From: Arabidopsis thaliana
Lineage: Eukaryota > Streptophyta > Magnoliopsida > Brassicales > Brassicaceae
Assembly: GCF_000001735.4 (NCBI RefSeq)
Contig: NC_003071.7
Location: 18,947,443 to 19,011,442 of the forward strand
DNA: 64,000 bases
Reading direction: 5' to 3'
In this document: positions 43,944 through 55,459 of the stretch, in pieces
How positions within the stretch are numbered: the stretch's first letter is position 1
How the letters are laid out: every line of letters starts with the position of its first letter
Position numbers and translations under genes: made by a program
Notes under the pieces: model-generated
Told to the model about the DNA's origin: nothing
Database searches by the model: none
Seen by the model: only the letters and a program-made list of their open reading frames with translations

Positions 43944-45759
43944 ATGGAGAGAGAGTGTGAAGAAGGAGAAATGGAGAAAAAGCTGAGACGAAGTTTCATG
44001 GGCTATACTAGGAGAGCTGGTCCTTCCACTCCTCCACCCACCTGGCGGCTCGAGTTTTCGCCGCCACGAGTCGGAGCGACCAAGGAGTTTTTGGCGAATT
44101 CGGAGGACTCTGTCCGGAAATTGTGTGCTGATTTGTGGGAAACTGAACAATTCCGGCAAAGAATTGAGCTGCGACGGTGTCGACGAAGGGATTCAGATGT
44201 GGAATCGCATTCCCGTAGCCCGCTTCACGATCATGTAAACAATTTTGGCGCTTTTGATTTGCTTGAATGTTTTTGACGGGTTTATGTAGGGTTTTAGTCT
44301 TCTTGTTTTGATAGGTCGTAAAGTTGTGATCTTTACGGTGAGGTTAGAGTATATTCGACCGGAAAAAATCTCATTTTTGCGCAAATTCCACCGAGAAAAT
44401 CTCAAAGTATTGTTCTTTATGATGTGGTCTTTTGCTCGTCTATGCACAAATTTCATTGGACAAATCTCATGGTCGTAAAGTTGGCTCGTAAGTGTGTTTA
44501 GTATTTATATATGAGTTTTAATTTGCAGCCACCAAGCAGAGCTAGCTTGAGGAGGCAAATTGCAGCAACTGATGATTATAGAAATGGTGATCTGTTGCAA
44601 CCTATCTCTCCTGCAAGTTGCAGCAGCAGCAGCAGTTCATTGCAGGTGAAGAAAACAAAGTTTTTTGCTCTTTGTTCACTCTTAAATTTAACCAAGGAAT
44701 GCTTTTTAACAATCTTGTTTTGAGCTGGATTTGGTGTGTGTTGGCTTAATGTGCTTGTAGGTTGTGGTGCGTAAGCCAGCGTTTAGTCAGACAGGTTCTT
44801 CGGCGGTTAAGTCTGCAAGCTATGGTTTGGGTTCCTCTACAAAGCTTCTCAAGGTGCTAAACCGGATATGGAGTCTCGAAGAACAGAATACTGCTAATAT
44901 GTCTTTGGTTAGAGCTTTAAAGATGGAGTTGGATGAATGTAGAGCCGAGATTAAGGAGGTTCAGCAACGGAAGAAGCTAAGCGATAGGCCACTGAGGAAG
45001 AAAAAAGAAGAAGAAGAGGTAAAAGATGTGTTTCGATCCATAAAGAGGGAGTTAGATGATGAGAGAAAAGTTAGAAAGGAGTCAGAGACTTTGCACCGGA
45101 AGCTAACACGAGAGCTTTGTGAAGCGAAGCATTGTTTGTCCAAAGCTTTGAAAGACCTTGAAAAGGAGACACAGGAACGTGTTGTTGTGGAAAATCTCTG
45201 CGATGAGTTTGCAAAAGCGGTGAAAGATTATGAAGATAAGGTGAGAAGAATTGGCAAAAAGTCACCGGTGAGTGATAAAGTAATTGTGCAGATTGCAGAA
45301 GTGTGGAGTGACCAGAGATTACAAATGAAGCTAGAGGAAGATGATAAAACATTTCTTCTGCGAGCTAAGGAGAAGAGTAGATCACAGTCAAGTAAAGGAA
45401 GTGGCTTGAGAGCAAAACCAGATGATTCGGTATCTATGCATCAAAGGGTTTGCCTGAAGGAACTCGAAGAAGGGCTTGAAAAGCGAACAAGAAGAGATAA
45501 CAAACTGCAGCTTAAGAAGAGCTCAGGCCAAGTTCTTAATCTATCTATGTCTTCGGAAGGAGATAAGATTCATCCAGAGAGTAGTCCAAGGAACGTTGAT
45601 GATCATGAGAGTCAAGAAAAGTCTAGAACTTTCTCGAAGAATCATCCGAGAAATGTGAATGTGATGATCAGGGAAGATAATCATCGTACTCTCAAGGATA
45701 AGCTGATGGAAGCTCGTGTAGAAAGTCGACGTTTACGTTCTTCTTTGAAACCAGAGTGA
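43944..45759 (+). CDS. Plant-specific coiled-coil protein (intracellular-transport-like)
   Basis: Three exons (43944-44234, 44529-44645, 44761-45759) join to 468 residues. The N-terminus carries a conserved plant block (MGYTRRAGPSTPPPTWR, then LCADLWETEQ). A Ser-rich linker follows, then about 150 residues of strongly charged coiled coil (RIWSLEEQNTANMSLVRALKMEL; KKKEEEEVKDVFRSIKRELDDERK). The C-terminus is basic. It resembles proteins loosely named myosin-heavy-chain-related or USO1-like. It has no motor domain, so that name reflects coiled-coil similarity only. Function is unknown. A second in-frame ATG at 43971 could also be used. Confidence 0.85.
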
Positions 45760-47028
45760 TAATTCCGGTTCGAGCAAATAATTAACTCGTGTCTTCTCAT
45801 GTATGTTGGATTAATTATTTGGTTGTGGTTAATATTAATGCTCGTTAGTCGTTAAAAAAACTAAATATTTTAATTGTCCCAGTGACAGAAACCAATTTCA
45901 CATGAAAAAAGGAAAAAGCTAATTTTGTCAACAGTTCACATATATTGACATTGAACACAACTCCGGTTCGACAAAAAAAAAGAACACAACTCCGGTCAAC
46001 TATTTTTGGCAGTTGTAATTAAGAACAAAAAGATGTAACTTAAAGAAGAGACAATTTAACCGATTAGTTCAAATCTTTGGTCATCAAAAATTCCACAAGT
46101 TTTAAGAAGACTGATTGGTGATTAATAAACGTTAAAAAAAAAAAAAAAGCCAAGTCAAAGATGTGTCGGTAATAGCGATTGACCAAACTCTATCTGTTTT
46201 AGAGCATCATTAATGGTAGTTTCTTAGCATAATTTTAATATAGTTTTTATGAATATTTTTATAATTGATTTTGAAAATTCTGAAGTTAAAAACTTGGTTA
46301 AGAGATTGAAATTTAGGCAATATGCAATGGTGGAATCTTAACTTGGAGTTCTTAAAAAGAAAATTTGAAAAAAAAAATAGAAACATTATAATTTTAAAAA
46401 ACTTAATAGTTATTACAACTCATAAAATTTAAAACATACATGACATAAAATTTTAAACAAATATGACAAACAATTCTATTTAATACTTAAGTTATCTAAA
46501 AATTAAGATTAATTAAATTAAAATATTATATTTAAGACCTAATTTATCTAAGAATTAACTTAAAAAACATTAGATTTGGCTCTTATATAAGAGCTATTCT
46601 TAACCATTAATTGAATTATAACATTAAATTTAAGATCTACTTTATCTAAAAACTAACCTAAAAAACTATCAATAATGATGGTCTTACGAATGCCTAGATT
46701 CTCTTCAATATACAAAAAGTACGGTTTAGTTATTGTTTGGACATTTGAAATCTAACTAATTCTCTTTTTAGTCTTAATGCAATGGAATTGCAAATACTCC
46801 ATAAACCATAGTGTTGCACCCTAACCGTATCTCTCTCTAAAAGAGAATCTAGTCAACAAGATTATGTTTAATCTCTAATTAATGACAATAAGATTTACTG
46901 CCAAAATAAATAAATAAATAATAATAATAAGATTTACTGCCATTTATTCTTCTATATTTTTCAATTTTTTATTTACACTTGTTCCATAATCGTCCCAAGG
47001 AGTAGACTAGGGTTGATGCTCTTTCATC
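45760..47028. other. AT-rich intergenic region with a MITE
   Basis: This holds the 3' end of the coiled-coil gene, a 482-bp Tourist-like element (listed separately) and the MIR159C promoter. No protein-coding gene is supported. Confidence 0.45.
46199..46686. mobile_element. Tourist-like MITE with TTA target duplication
   Basis: A 482-bp AT-rich element (46202-46683) has roughly 26-bp terminal inverted repeats. The left end begins GAGCATCATTAATGGTAG, and the right end read inward begins GACCATCATTATTGATAG. It is flanked by TTA on both sides (46199-46201 and 46684-46686). An internal tandem pair (ATTTAAGACCTAATTTATC and ATTTAAGATCTACTTTATC) shows local duplication. There is no coding capacity. 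The TTA duplication and end sequence indicate a PIF/Harbinger-type non-autonomous element, related to but longer than the one at 10257. Confidence 0.75.
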
Positions 47029-47035
47029 TATAAAA
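47029..47035 (+). promoter_or_regulatory. TATA box of MIR159C
   Basis: TATAAAA in the context CATCTATAAAACG lies about 160 bases upstream of the miRNA hairpin, and predicts a cap site near 47060. Plant MIR genes are RNA polymerase II units with such TATA boxes. Confidence 0.6.
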
Positions 47036-47189
47036 CGACTTAACACAACATGTTCTTTCACATCATCATCATAAGCCTCAACAATCCATCACCATACATA
47101 TTAGATTCTCCCTCTTTCCATAGTTTATTTTTGGTTCGTTTTATTGTAAAAAGATATCAAACTCTTTTTGGGGGACATTCGTTCTTCAA

Positions 47190-47420
47190 GTGTAACAGAA
47201 GGAGCTCCCTTCCTCCAAAACGAAGAGGACAAGATTTGAGGAACTAAAATGCAGAATCTAAGAGTTCATGTCTTCCTCATAGAGAGTGCGCGGTGTTAAA
47301 AGCTTGAAGAAAGCACACTTTAAGGGGATTGCACGACCTCTTAGATTCTCCCTCTTTCTCTACATATCATTCTCTTCTCTTCGTTTGGATTGAAGGGAGC
47401 TCCTTTTCTTCTTCTCTTAA
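47190..47420 (+). ncRNA. MIR159C: miR159c precursor
   Basis: The mature miRNA (47384-47404, 21 nt, core GGATTGAAGGGAGCTCC) sits on the 3' arm of a long hairpin. Its star strand is near 47199-47222 (core GGAGCTCCCTTCCTCC). Further pairing inside the loop joins AGAATCTAAGAG (47252-47263) to CTCTTAGATTCT (47338-47349). This long stem is typical of the miR159/319 family, which is processed from the loop side downward. miR159 represses GAMYB-like MYB33 and MYB65. The 3'-terminal bases CCT mark the c member, which is reported to be the least expressed of the three Arabidopsis loci. Confidence 0.95.
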
Positions 47421-48668
47421 TTAGTCTCTGTTCTTCAAAACTTGGTTTCGATCTAACTTGTTTTCTTTTTCTCTAGTGCATTTTTTTTTTCAGGTTGTCA
47501 TGTTTATTTGCAGGTGTTTGTGGTTGATGCTTGCATGGAAGCAATATTAATGTTGTTTATTTACGAGAAGACGTTCGTGTGCCAATTTGAAAATATGATA
47601 TTAATGGAAATACAGATTAAAACTGACAAATGTATAAATATTTCTTGTTCCTTGTTTTAATTTTAACATTAGTCGTGTGTTTGTCGTAAATACGAAGGGG
47701 ACATTTCACCTAAAAAAAGAAAAAAATATATTCATCAAAACTGGTCTTGGATACGTTTTTAGTTAAAACAAGAACAATAATAAAGTTAGGTTTAACTTCG
47801 ATCAGATCGAAACAAGTACACTATAATTGTTTTGGTTTGAGAAAATATACCATCGATGGTTTCAAGAAATAATAGCAGCTGGGTTGCTTGTAGTCGATAC
47901 GTTAAGTCGTATCATCTCAAATGATCCCTAGTAGTACACAACATAGTCAACTGGTTTGTCATGTGTTGGCCTACGAAGAAATGTATACCGGCCGGATTTC
48001 AATTTATAAATTAGTCCTTTTTTTTTTGTCAAGTTATCATTGCATAGCCAAGTTTCACTCGGTCAAAATCTAATTAACAAAGTCTGTAAAACGTTGAAGT
48101 AATTGTATTTTATTAAAAGAAAACTCCAAATTAGACTTTGATTCCAACGAATATTTAACGACATAAAAGGCATTGCCGTTTGTTGAACGAGTTGTCTTCT
48201 TACCAAATTTGACGCTTTCCAACTAAATACACTCCTAATTTTGCCTATTACCTTTTTCCTCCTCTAATTAAGTAAATGCTAAATTTCCCCCAAATACTAA
48301 AAATCGAATCCGATAAGTCAAAATCAAAATCGTACCTACGCGATTTATGCAAAATACCGGAAAAAGAACCAAAGTGCTTATTACAATCAAAAGACCAAAC
48401 CGGTTAAACAATTAGTTAGGCTGGCATTAACGAACCTCTTTGTCTTTAATTAGCCTTTATCCGTCACCGCCCTGTTACCATAACCGTTCAACGTCGACCC
48501 GCTCTTTGTTTCAGAAAAAAAAAACAGAGAAAGACTTTTTTAGTGTTTCTTTGTCATTTTCGTTCCTCAAAAAAACCTTTTCGAATTTGACCCTTATTGT
48601 TATCCTGATTCTTCTGCTCGGTTCTCGCCGGAGAGAAGACACGGAGAAGAGGGTTTTCGAAAAGGAGG
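47421..48668. other. Intergenic region upstream of LRB1
   Basis: This is AT-rich DNA containing the remainder of the MIR159C unit and the promoter and leader of LRB1. A CT-rich and oligo-A leader segment lies near 48510-48660. No gene is recognised. Confidence 0.4.
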
Positions 48669-51021
48669 ATGAGAGGTTCCAATAACACCGATCTATTTGA
48701 CCCTAAGACGGAGATGGATTCCAATTTCTCTCGCCATGGTTCTTCCTCCGAAGGTGATTTTGGTTTCGCTTTCAATGACAGTAACTTCTCCGATCGTTTG
48801 CTCCGGATCGAGATCTTGGGTGGGCCTTCGGATTCTAGGTCTGATGCTGAAGGATGTACGAGTATTGCCGATTGGGCTCGTCATCGCAAGAGGAGAAGAG
48901 AGGACAACAAGAAGGACAATGGTGGTACGTTTGATTCCCTATCGGTTGGAATCTCAGATTTTGTTGTTGTTTTTATGAATTGTTCTTATGGTTGGTTTAG
49001 GGCTTTTGGGTTTAAATGTTTAAGAAACTTATACGTTTTGCATTTCCAGTTGCGATTTCAGACATTGTGGCATGTGCTGAAGAACAGATTTTAACCGATA
49101 ACAACCAACCTGATATGGATGATGCTCCTGGTGGTGATAATCTTGACGATGAAGGAGAGGCAATGGTTGAAGAGGCTTTATCAGGTACCGTTCTAAATTT
49201 CACATTGTCTCTCGAGTGACTGGGTTTGAATTTGTGATACTTAACAATTTTCAGAAGAGCGTTTTTTGTTGAAGTCATTTGTCTGAAACGTGATGGCTTT
49301 GTTTATTAATGGTTTTTGTAGGTGATGATGATGCATCTAGTGAGCCAAACTGGGGTATTGATTGTTCTACTGTTGTTAGAGTTAAAGAACTGCATATTAG
49401 TTCTCCTATCTTGGCCGCAAAAAGCCCCTTTTTCTACAAGGTATTAACCTTTTTTCTTCTTCTATGTTCTTATTGTTTGCTCTTGTTCATCTCGCATGTA
49501 ATGCTATCTTTTGCTTCTTGTTTTCCTTACCCTGTTGTAGCTGTTTTCTAATGGAATGAGGGAATCAGAACAAAGACATGTAACCCTTAGAATTAGTGCA
49601 CAAGGTACGACAATTTAAGTCAAGCTTTTAATTCATTTCTGCTATTCTCCAATCTCTTTATATTGGCTTCAATTCTCTACTAGCTCTCTGTTGGCTTCTT
49701 CTTGTTTTGGATTCTTTATGCCTCTTGTATTAACTCAGTTGCTGACTTTGATTTACATATGATATACGATATTAGCTTTAAGGGAGTCCACATTGTTGAT
49801 TTCTCATGCTCTACTTTTATGTGTATTGTAGAGGAAGGTGCTTTGATGGAGCTTTTAAACTTTATGTATAGCAACTCTCTAAGTGTCACAACAGCACCCG
49901 CTTTATTAGATGTTCTTATGGCTGCTGACAAGTTTGAGGTTGCTTCCTGTATGAGGTATTGTAGTAGACTACTGCGAAATATGCCCATGACCCCTGATTC
50001 TGCTTTGCTCTATCTTGAGCTGCCCTCTAGTGTTTTAATGGCTGAAGCAGTGCAACCTCTAACCGATGCAGCAAAGCAGTTCCTTGCCTCGCGCTACAAG
50101 GATATTACCAAGTAAGACTCTCCAGTGGTTTGAAATGCATTTACTCTAGTGTTGTATAATTCTTGTTCATGTGTTACCATCTTGTACAGGTTTCATGATG
50201 AGGTTATGGCCTTACCATTGGCTGGAATAGAGGCGATACTATCGAGCGATGATCTCCAAATTGCTTCTGAGGATGCTGTTTATGATTTTGTCTTGAAATG
50301 GGCAAGGGGACAGTATAGTTCATTGGAAGATCGTAGAGAGATTCTGGGTTCACGCCTTGCACTCTACATCCGCTTCCCATACATGACGTGTCGAAAGCTG
50401 AAAAAGGTACTAACGTGCAGTGATTTTGAGCATGAAGTAGCATCAAAGCAAGTATTAGAAGCGCTCTTCTTCAAAGCAGAAGCCCCACACAGGCAACGCA
50501 TCCTCGCAGCTGAAGGATCGGACTCCATGAACCGCCGTTTCATAGAGAGGGCTTACAAATACAGACCCGTAAAAGTGGTGGAGTTTGAGCTTCCTCGCCC
50601 GCAATGTGTAGTGTACCTGGACTTGAAGCGAGAGGAATGCGCAGGACTATTCCCTTCAGGAAGAGTCTATTCTCAGGCTTTCCACTTAGGAGGTCAAGGT
50701 TTCTTCCTCTCAGCACACTGCAACATGGACCAGCAAAGCTCGTTCCACTGCTTTGGGCTATTCCTCGGAATGCAAGAGAAAGGGGCTGTGAGTTTTGGTG
50801 TGGACTACGAATTTGCGGCAAGAGATAAAAGTACAAAGGAAGAATACGTAAGCAAATACAAAGGAAACTACACATTCACAGGGGGGAAAGCGGTTGGTTA
50901 CAGAAACCTTTTCGGGATTCCATGGACTTCGTTCATAGCCGAGGACAGTCAACATTTCATCAATGGCATTCTCCATCTCAGAGCCGAGCTCACCATTAAA
51001 CGTTCCTCAGACCTGCACTGA
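48669..51021 (+). CDS. LRB1: LRB1, BTB-BACK adaptor of CUL3 ubiquitin ligases
   Basis: Six exons (48669-48924, 49050-49184, 49322-49440, 49541-49604, 49832-50111, 50190-51021) join to 561 codons. An N-terminal region has a bipartite nuclear signal (RHRKRRRED) and an acidic stretch. The BTB domain (about 145-250) includes [24 protein letters not shown]. The BACK domain follows ([21 protein letters not shown]), and a C-terminal MATH-like beta region ends [14 protein letters not shown]1 and LRB2 recruit CUL3 to light-activated phyB and PIF3, so they damp red-light responses. Other names (POB1-like) exist for the family. The model has no missing phases. Confidence 0.95.
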
Positions 51022-53416
51022 CTGTTTTCTTCTCTCTCTCTCTCTATGTCGTCACATTTAAGTTGTATAATCTCGTTATGTAGCAGCTCTAACCACGAGT
51101 GTCCTTTGTACAATAATTGCCTAAGGAGCAAAAGTATGGCTTAAAGAGTACCTCATTCTGTAAATTCTTTGATTGGATTTTTTTACTTTTCTATATGGGT
51201 CTTTATAAATAGTCCAAGATAGAATTTGGGCCTAGCTTTTGAGGTTAGTCTTAAAATATGGGCTCAAGGCCTACTACGATGCGTAATGATGAAGCTAAAT
51301 TGCCTATAGTGTGAACATTAGGCTTTTATATTCAAAGTTCAAACAATGCGGCTATAGCAATGGTACATCGAGGAAATAGAATGAAGTGACAAGGATAATT
51401 TAGGAAATGAGGATAGAGGAATTGAGTCCTCGTCACATGGGGCCCACATAAATGCGTAAGTAAGACTATCCGCTTACCAGACGGACACGTCATTTTGTCG
51501 GGACACGTTTGAGCCGTTGGATGATTAATCTCCTTTTCTGACTTATCGACCCCACTTTTTTTTTCCACTACAAAATATTGATGGCCACGTCAGATGATTC
51601 GAAGTTATATAAAACACACGTTTTTATTGCAGCTTAACCGTCGATTTTTTTCTAATCGAGAAACCGAGATCAACGGTCTATATTCAAAGCTGATGTGGTC
51701 TGTACCTTTGCTTACGTCACCGAAAACCTAAGTTGAATAATACTAGTACTAGTATTATGCTCTCTGATTTCTTTCTACAGTACACAAAATAAAAATAAAC
51801 AAAAATAGAGAGCCCAGACAATATTTACTACATCACCCAATGGATAACCGACACGTAGATACATCCATGTGAGTCGCATTTTGTAATGTAGGGACCACTT
51901 CGTGGATAGAAGCTCTTTTACGCCAACGCAAAAAAAAAAAGCCTCGTTGGCCCTTTAGCCTCTAAATGCCAATAACTATCTACTGGCGTGGCTTAGTTTA
52001 TACCGTTGGATCATTTGTTTATCCCAGCCGTTGGATTCGAAGCAGTTGTCGGGCTTGTGGGCCTTTTCTTTATTGTTTTGTTTTCATAATAATGAAAGAA
52101 AATAAACTAAAAAAGTATTTTTTATTTTTCCTTTTATGGTGATTCCATGATGGCAAAAACGTGGCCATACACGTGGGTCGTCTCGTGGCACCTTTGGAAG
52201 ATACGAATCGGTAGTGAATAATGGACGGTTCGGATCTTTAGTTTTGTCGACAGAAGTGCTCTCCGCGTCGGAGATACTACTAGTCAAAGGTCTTTTCTTC
52301 CTTCGTATTTTACCATAATGTCCCTTCTTTCTAATCAAATTTTTATCATGTATCCAAATTATTCGAAGCAATATTCTATATAATAAACAAATATGCCCAT
52401 CGGTAAGTAGCAAAAGTTAAATTGTGTTTATTTTCATGCCATACAAAAATAATGATTCTGAAAATTCGTTGGAAAGATTGTTTAGTTTTCTTATTTTTAT
52501 GTTGCACATGACTTCACTGACGTGTGAATGTGATGACGGATTTTGAAGAGGATTATACACTATGGTAAATATCGACTATAAAAATAATCTAAACATGAGG
52601 GAAGCGTAGAGCGACTAGAAATCGAACACGTGTACGGTAGAGATGACATAAGAAATGGCTGGCACTAAACTCGATGAGCCAACTCATCAAACACCACCGT
52701 AGTTTACGCTGTTATATATTCTCATGACACGTGTCTGATGACGTGGTCATCGTCTTGGCGCTCCGTTTTTTTTCTCTCTCTCTCGCGTCTCCCTTCCCTC
52801 AAAAAAAAAAACTGAACTCTTTTTCGCTCTGGTTTTTTTAGAGAGAGAGAAAGATGAAAATGCGTTTAATTGCTGTTTAGGTTTCGAATTCGCGATTTAA
52901 ATTTCTGGGTTTCTCTCTGTTTAAGCTTCTTCTTCTTCATCTTCTGCTTACGTTTCTTCTTCAAGGAGCTTTCGGATTCTTGTAGGTATTGCGTAACTTA
53001 AATGGTTCAAATAGAGATTGTTTGGTCGAATAGTTTTGTGATTTGGTTTCTCTATCATTCATTGATCTTCTAAGTTTTGTGAAAATTTTGCCATTTTTGA
53101 TCGTTTGCTTTTGCATTTACTTGAATTGAATGAAAAATTATAAGTTTTGAATTTGAACAAAAACAGCTAAAGCGTAGAGAAGAACAGAGTTTCTTTTTTT
53201 GGGTGCATGTGATTGTTTCAGGGGTAGAATTGTCCAGTAGTGTCTACTTTGTTGATTCCTTTTGTCTTCCTGAAAGTTTTCTGAACATAGGATGTGAGAG
53301 AGAAATACTATTTTACCCTTCTCTGTCTCTATATTTCTCACACAACAACACCCATCCCCATGATTTTGCAGAAAGAGTCATTGTTCTCTTGAGTGGGAAA
53401 CCTTGAAACCATTCCT
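51022..53416. promoter_or_regulatory. GBF3 promoter and leader
   Basis: This 2.4-kb region contains LRB1's 3' end and a GBF3 promoter dense in ACGT motifs. CACGTG occurs at 52170-52175, 52627-52632 and 52728-52733 (the last within the palindrome GACACGTGTC), with ACGTGG at 52741. A TATATATT lies at 52713. The leader is CT-rich, contains a short upstream ORF (52854-52880), and likely has an intron ending at the AG at 53371-53372. No other gene is supported. Confidence 0.6.
52854..52880 (+). other. Short upstream ORF in the GBF3 leader
   Basis: An ATG at 52854 opens an eight-codon frame (MKMRLIAV) ending in TAG. It lies in the probable first leader exon, after the CT-rich and oligo-A stretch and before a likely leader intron. 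Its effect is unknown. Confidence 0.4.
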
Positions 53417-55459
53417 ATGGGAAATAGCAGCGAGGAACCAAAGCCTCCTACCAAATCAGATAAACCATCTTCACCCCCGGTGGTATGTTGAACAGTTTCA
53501 AACCATAATTCCAAAGTCAATTTAGTTTTTCTTAAATTCCTTATGCGTTGACTTGACTCTTGTTGATAGGATCAAACAAATGTTCATGTCTACCCTGATT
53601 GGGCAGCTATGCAGGTTAGTCTTTTTTTTATTACGCTCCAGTTATGTACTAGTAATACCATGATTAATAATGATTTTCATGATGTGTTGCTGCTAGGCAT
53701 ATTATGGTCCAAGAGTAGCAATGCCTCCTTATTACAATTCAGCTATGGCTGCATCTGGTCATCCTCCTCCTCCTTACATGTGGAATCCTCAGGTACTAAA
53801 CACAAACACGAATCATCTTGTGCTAATATGGTAAAGATTAGGAAGACGTTTCATTGGTGTTTTGTTGGTCTTAAATCCCTTTCAGCATATGATGTCACCA
53901 TATGGAGCACCCTATGCTGCTGTTTATCCTCATGGAGGAGGAGTTTACGCTCATCCCGGTATTCCCATGGTATATAGTAATTCTGTTCCTCAAACATCTC
54001 GTAGTTGAATCCTCCGTGATCGTTTATCTGACTTGGCTTTGAGTTTCTGTGGACAGGGATCACTGCCTCAAGGTCAAAAGGATCCACCTTTAACAACTGT
54101 AAGTTGTATACCTAGTTTGATACATCAAAGATTGAGAAATGGTTTTGTTCGCTGTTTAATGGATAGTTCTTCTTTATCGCAGCCGGGGACGCTTTTGAGC
54201 ATCGACACTCCTACTAAATCTACAGGGAACACAGACAATGGATTGATGAAGAAGCTGAAAGAGTTTGATGGGCTTGCTATGTCTCTAGGAAATGGGAATC
54301 CTGAAAATGGTGCAGATGAACATAAACGATCACGGAACAGCTCAGAAACTGATGGTTCTACTGATGGAAGTGATGGGAATACAACTGGGGTAATGTTTCT
54401 CTTCTCTTACTCTCAGCTATCTTTAGTTTTCATATGATTGTCTAAAGTCTAGAACCTCACTTATTGCATGTTTCCAGGCAGATGAACCGAAACTTAAAAG
54501 AAGTCGAGAGGGAACTCCAACAAAAGGTATATAGCCTTATTCATGTCCCAAAGAGTTAGAATCAGTGTAAATATTAGATATAATGGGAGTTTTAATTCGG
54601 TTTTTTTGGCAGATGGGAAACAATTGGTTCAAGCTAGCTCATTTCATTCTGTTTCTCCGTCAAGTGGTGATACCGGCGTAAAACTCATTCAAGGATCTGG
54701 AGCTATACTCTCTCCTGGTGTAAGTGCAAATTCCAACCCCTTCATGTCACAATCTTTAGCCATGGTTCCTCCTGAAACTTGGCTTCAGGTACCCTGTGAC
54801 TTATTCTCAACTTCCACTTGTTGGATTTTCGAGCTAATCTGATCCGTTTCCCTGACCAAGTATTAAATTTTGTCTTCAGAACGAGAGAGAACTGAAACGG
54901 GAGCGAAGGAAACAGTCTAATAGAGAATCTGCTAGAAGGTCAAGATTAAGGAAACAGGTTTGGTTACTGAAAGAATACACTGAAGCTCTTTAGAAATTCT
55001 TTCTCTTAGTGTGTAACTCTCACCAAAACATTTAATAAACTAACAAACTGTCTTTCCTTGTTTTGAAGGCCGAGACAGAAGAACTTGCTAGGAAAGTGGA
55101 AGCCTTGACAGCCGAAAACATGGCATTAAGATCTGAACTAAACCAACTTAATGAGAAATCTGATAAACTAAGAGGAGCAAATGCAACCTTGTTGGTAAGT
55201 AAGCTATCATTAACCAACAAATTATCTTTATGAAGGCGTGTCATTTTCTTGAACATGGCCGGTTCTTTTTGGGTTGCAGGACAAACTGAAATGCTCGGAA
55301 CCCGAAAAGAGAGTCCCCGCAAATATGTTGTCTAGAGTTAAGAACTCAGGAGCTGGAGATAAGAACAAGAACCAAGGAGACAATGATTCTAACTCTACAA
55401 GCAAATTGCATCAACTGCTCGATACGAAGCCTCGAGCTAAAGCAGTAGCTGCAGGCTGA
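53417..55459 (+). CDS. GBF3: G-box binding factor 3, bZIP transcription factor
   Basis: Eleven exons (53417-53482, 53570-53614, 53697-53792, 53886-53969, 54057-54098, 54183-54389, 54478-54526, 54613-54788, 54880-54957, 55069-55194, 55280-55459) join to 382 codons. The N-terminal proline-rich region (YPDWAAMQAYYGP, HPPPPYMWNPQHMMSPYG) is the GBF activation domain. A conserved SVSPSSGDTG-type mosaic region precedes the bZIP. Its basic region NRESARRSRLRKQ spans residues 269-281 and is followed by a leucine zipper (LARKVEALTAENMALRSELNQLNEK). The protein binds CACGTG G-boxes as a homodimer or with other GBFs, and is ABA- and drought-responsive. Confidence 0.96.

Noticed and set aside
43944-45759. 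Annotation of the coiled-coil gene as a myosin heavy chain
   Set aside because: There is no motor domain, P-loop or actin-binding region; the resemblance is coiled-coil composition only.
47050-47247. Sixty-five-codon frame overlapping the miR159c 5' arm, a possible miRNA-encoded peptide
   Set aside because: The TATA box at 47029-47035 predicts transcription from about 47060, downstream of the frame's ATG, and the composition is not protein-like.
52084-52413. Minus-strand open frame in the GBF3 promoter
   Set aside because: Low-complexity basic sequence across promoter elements, no splice or family signals; most likely chance.
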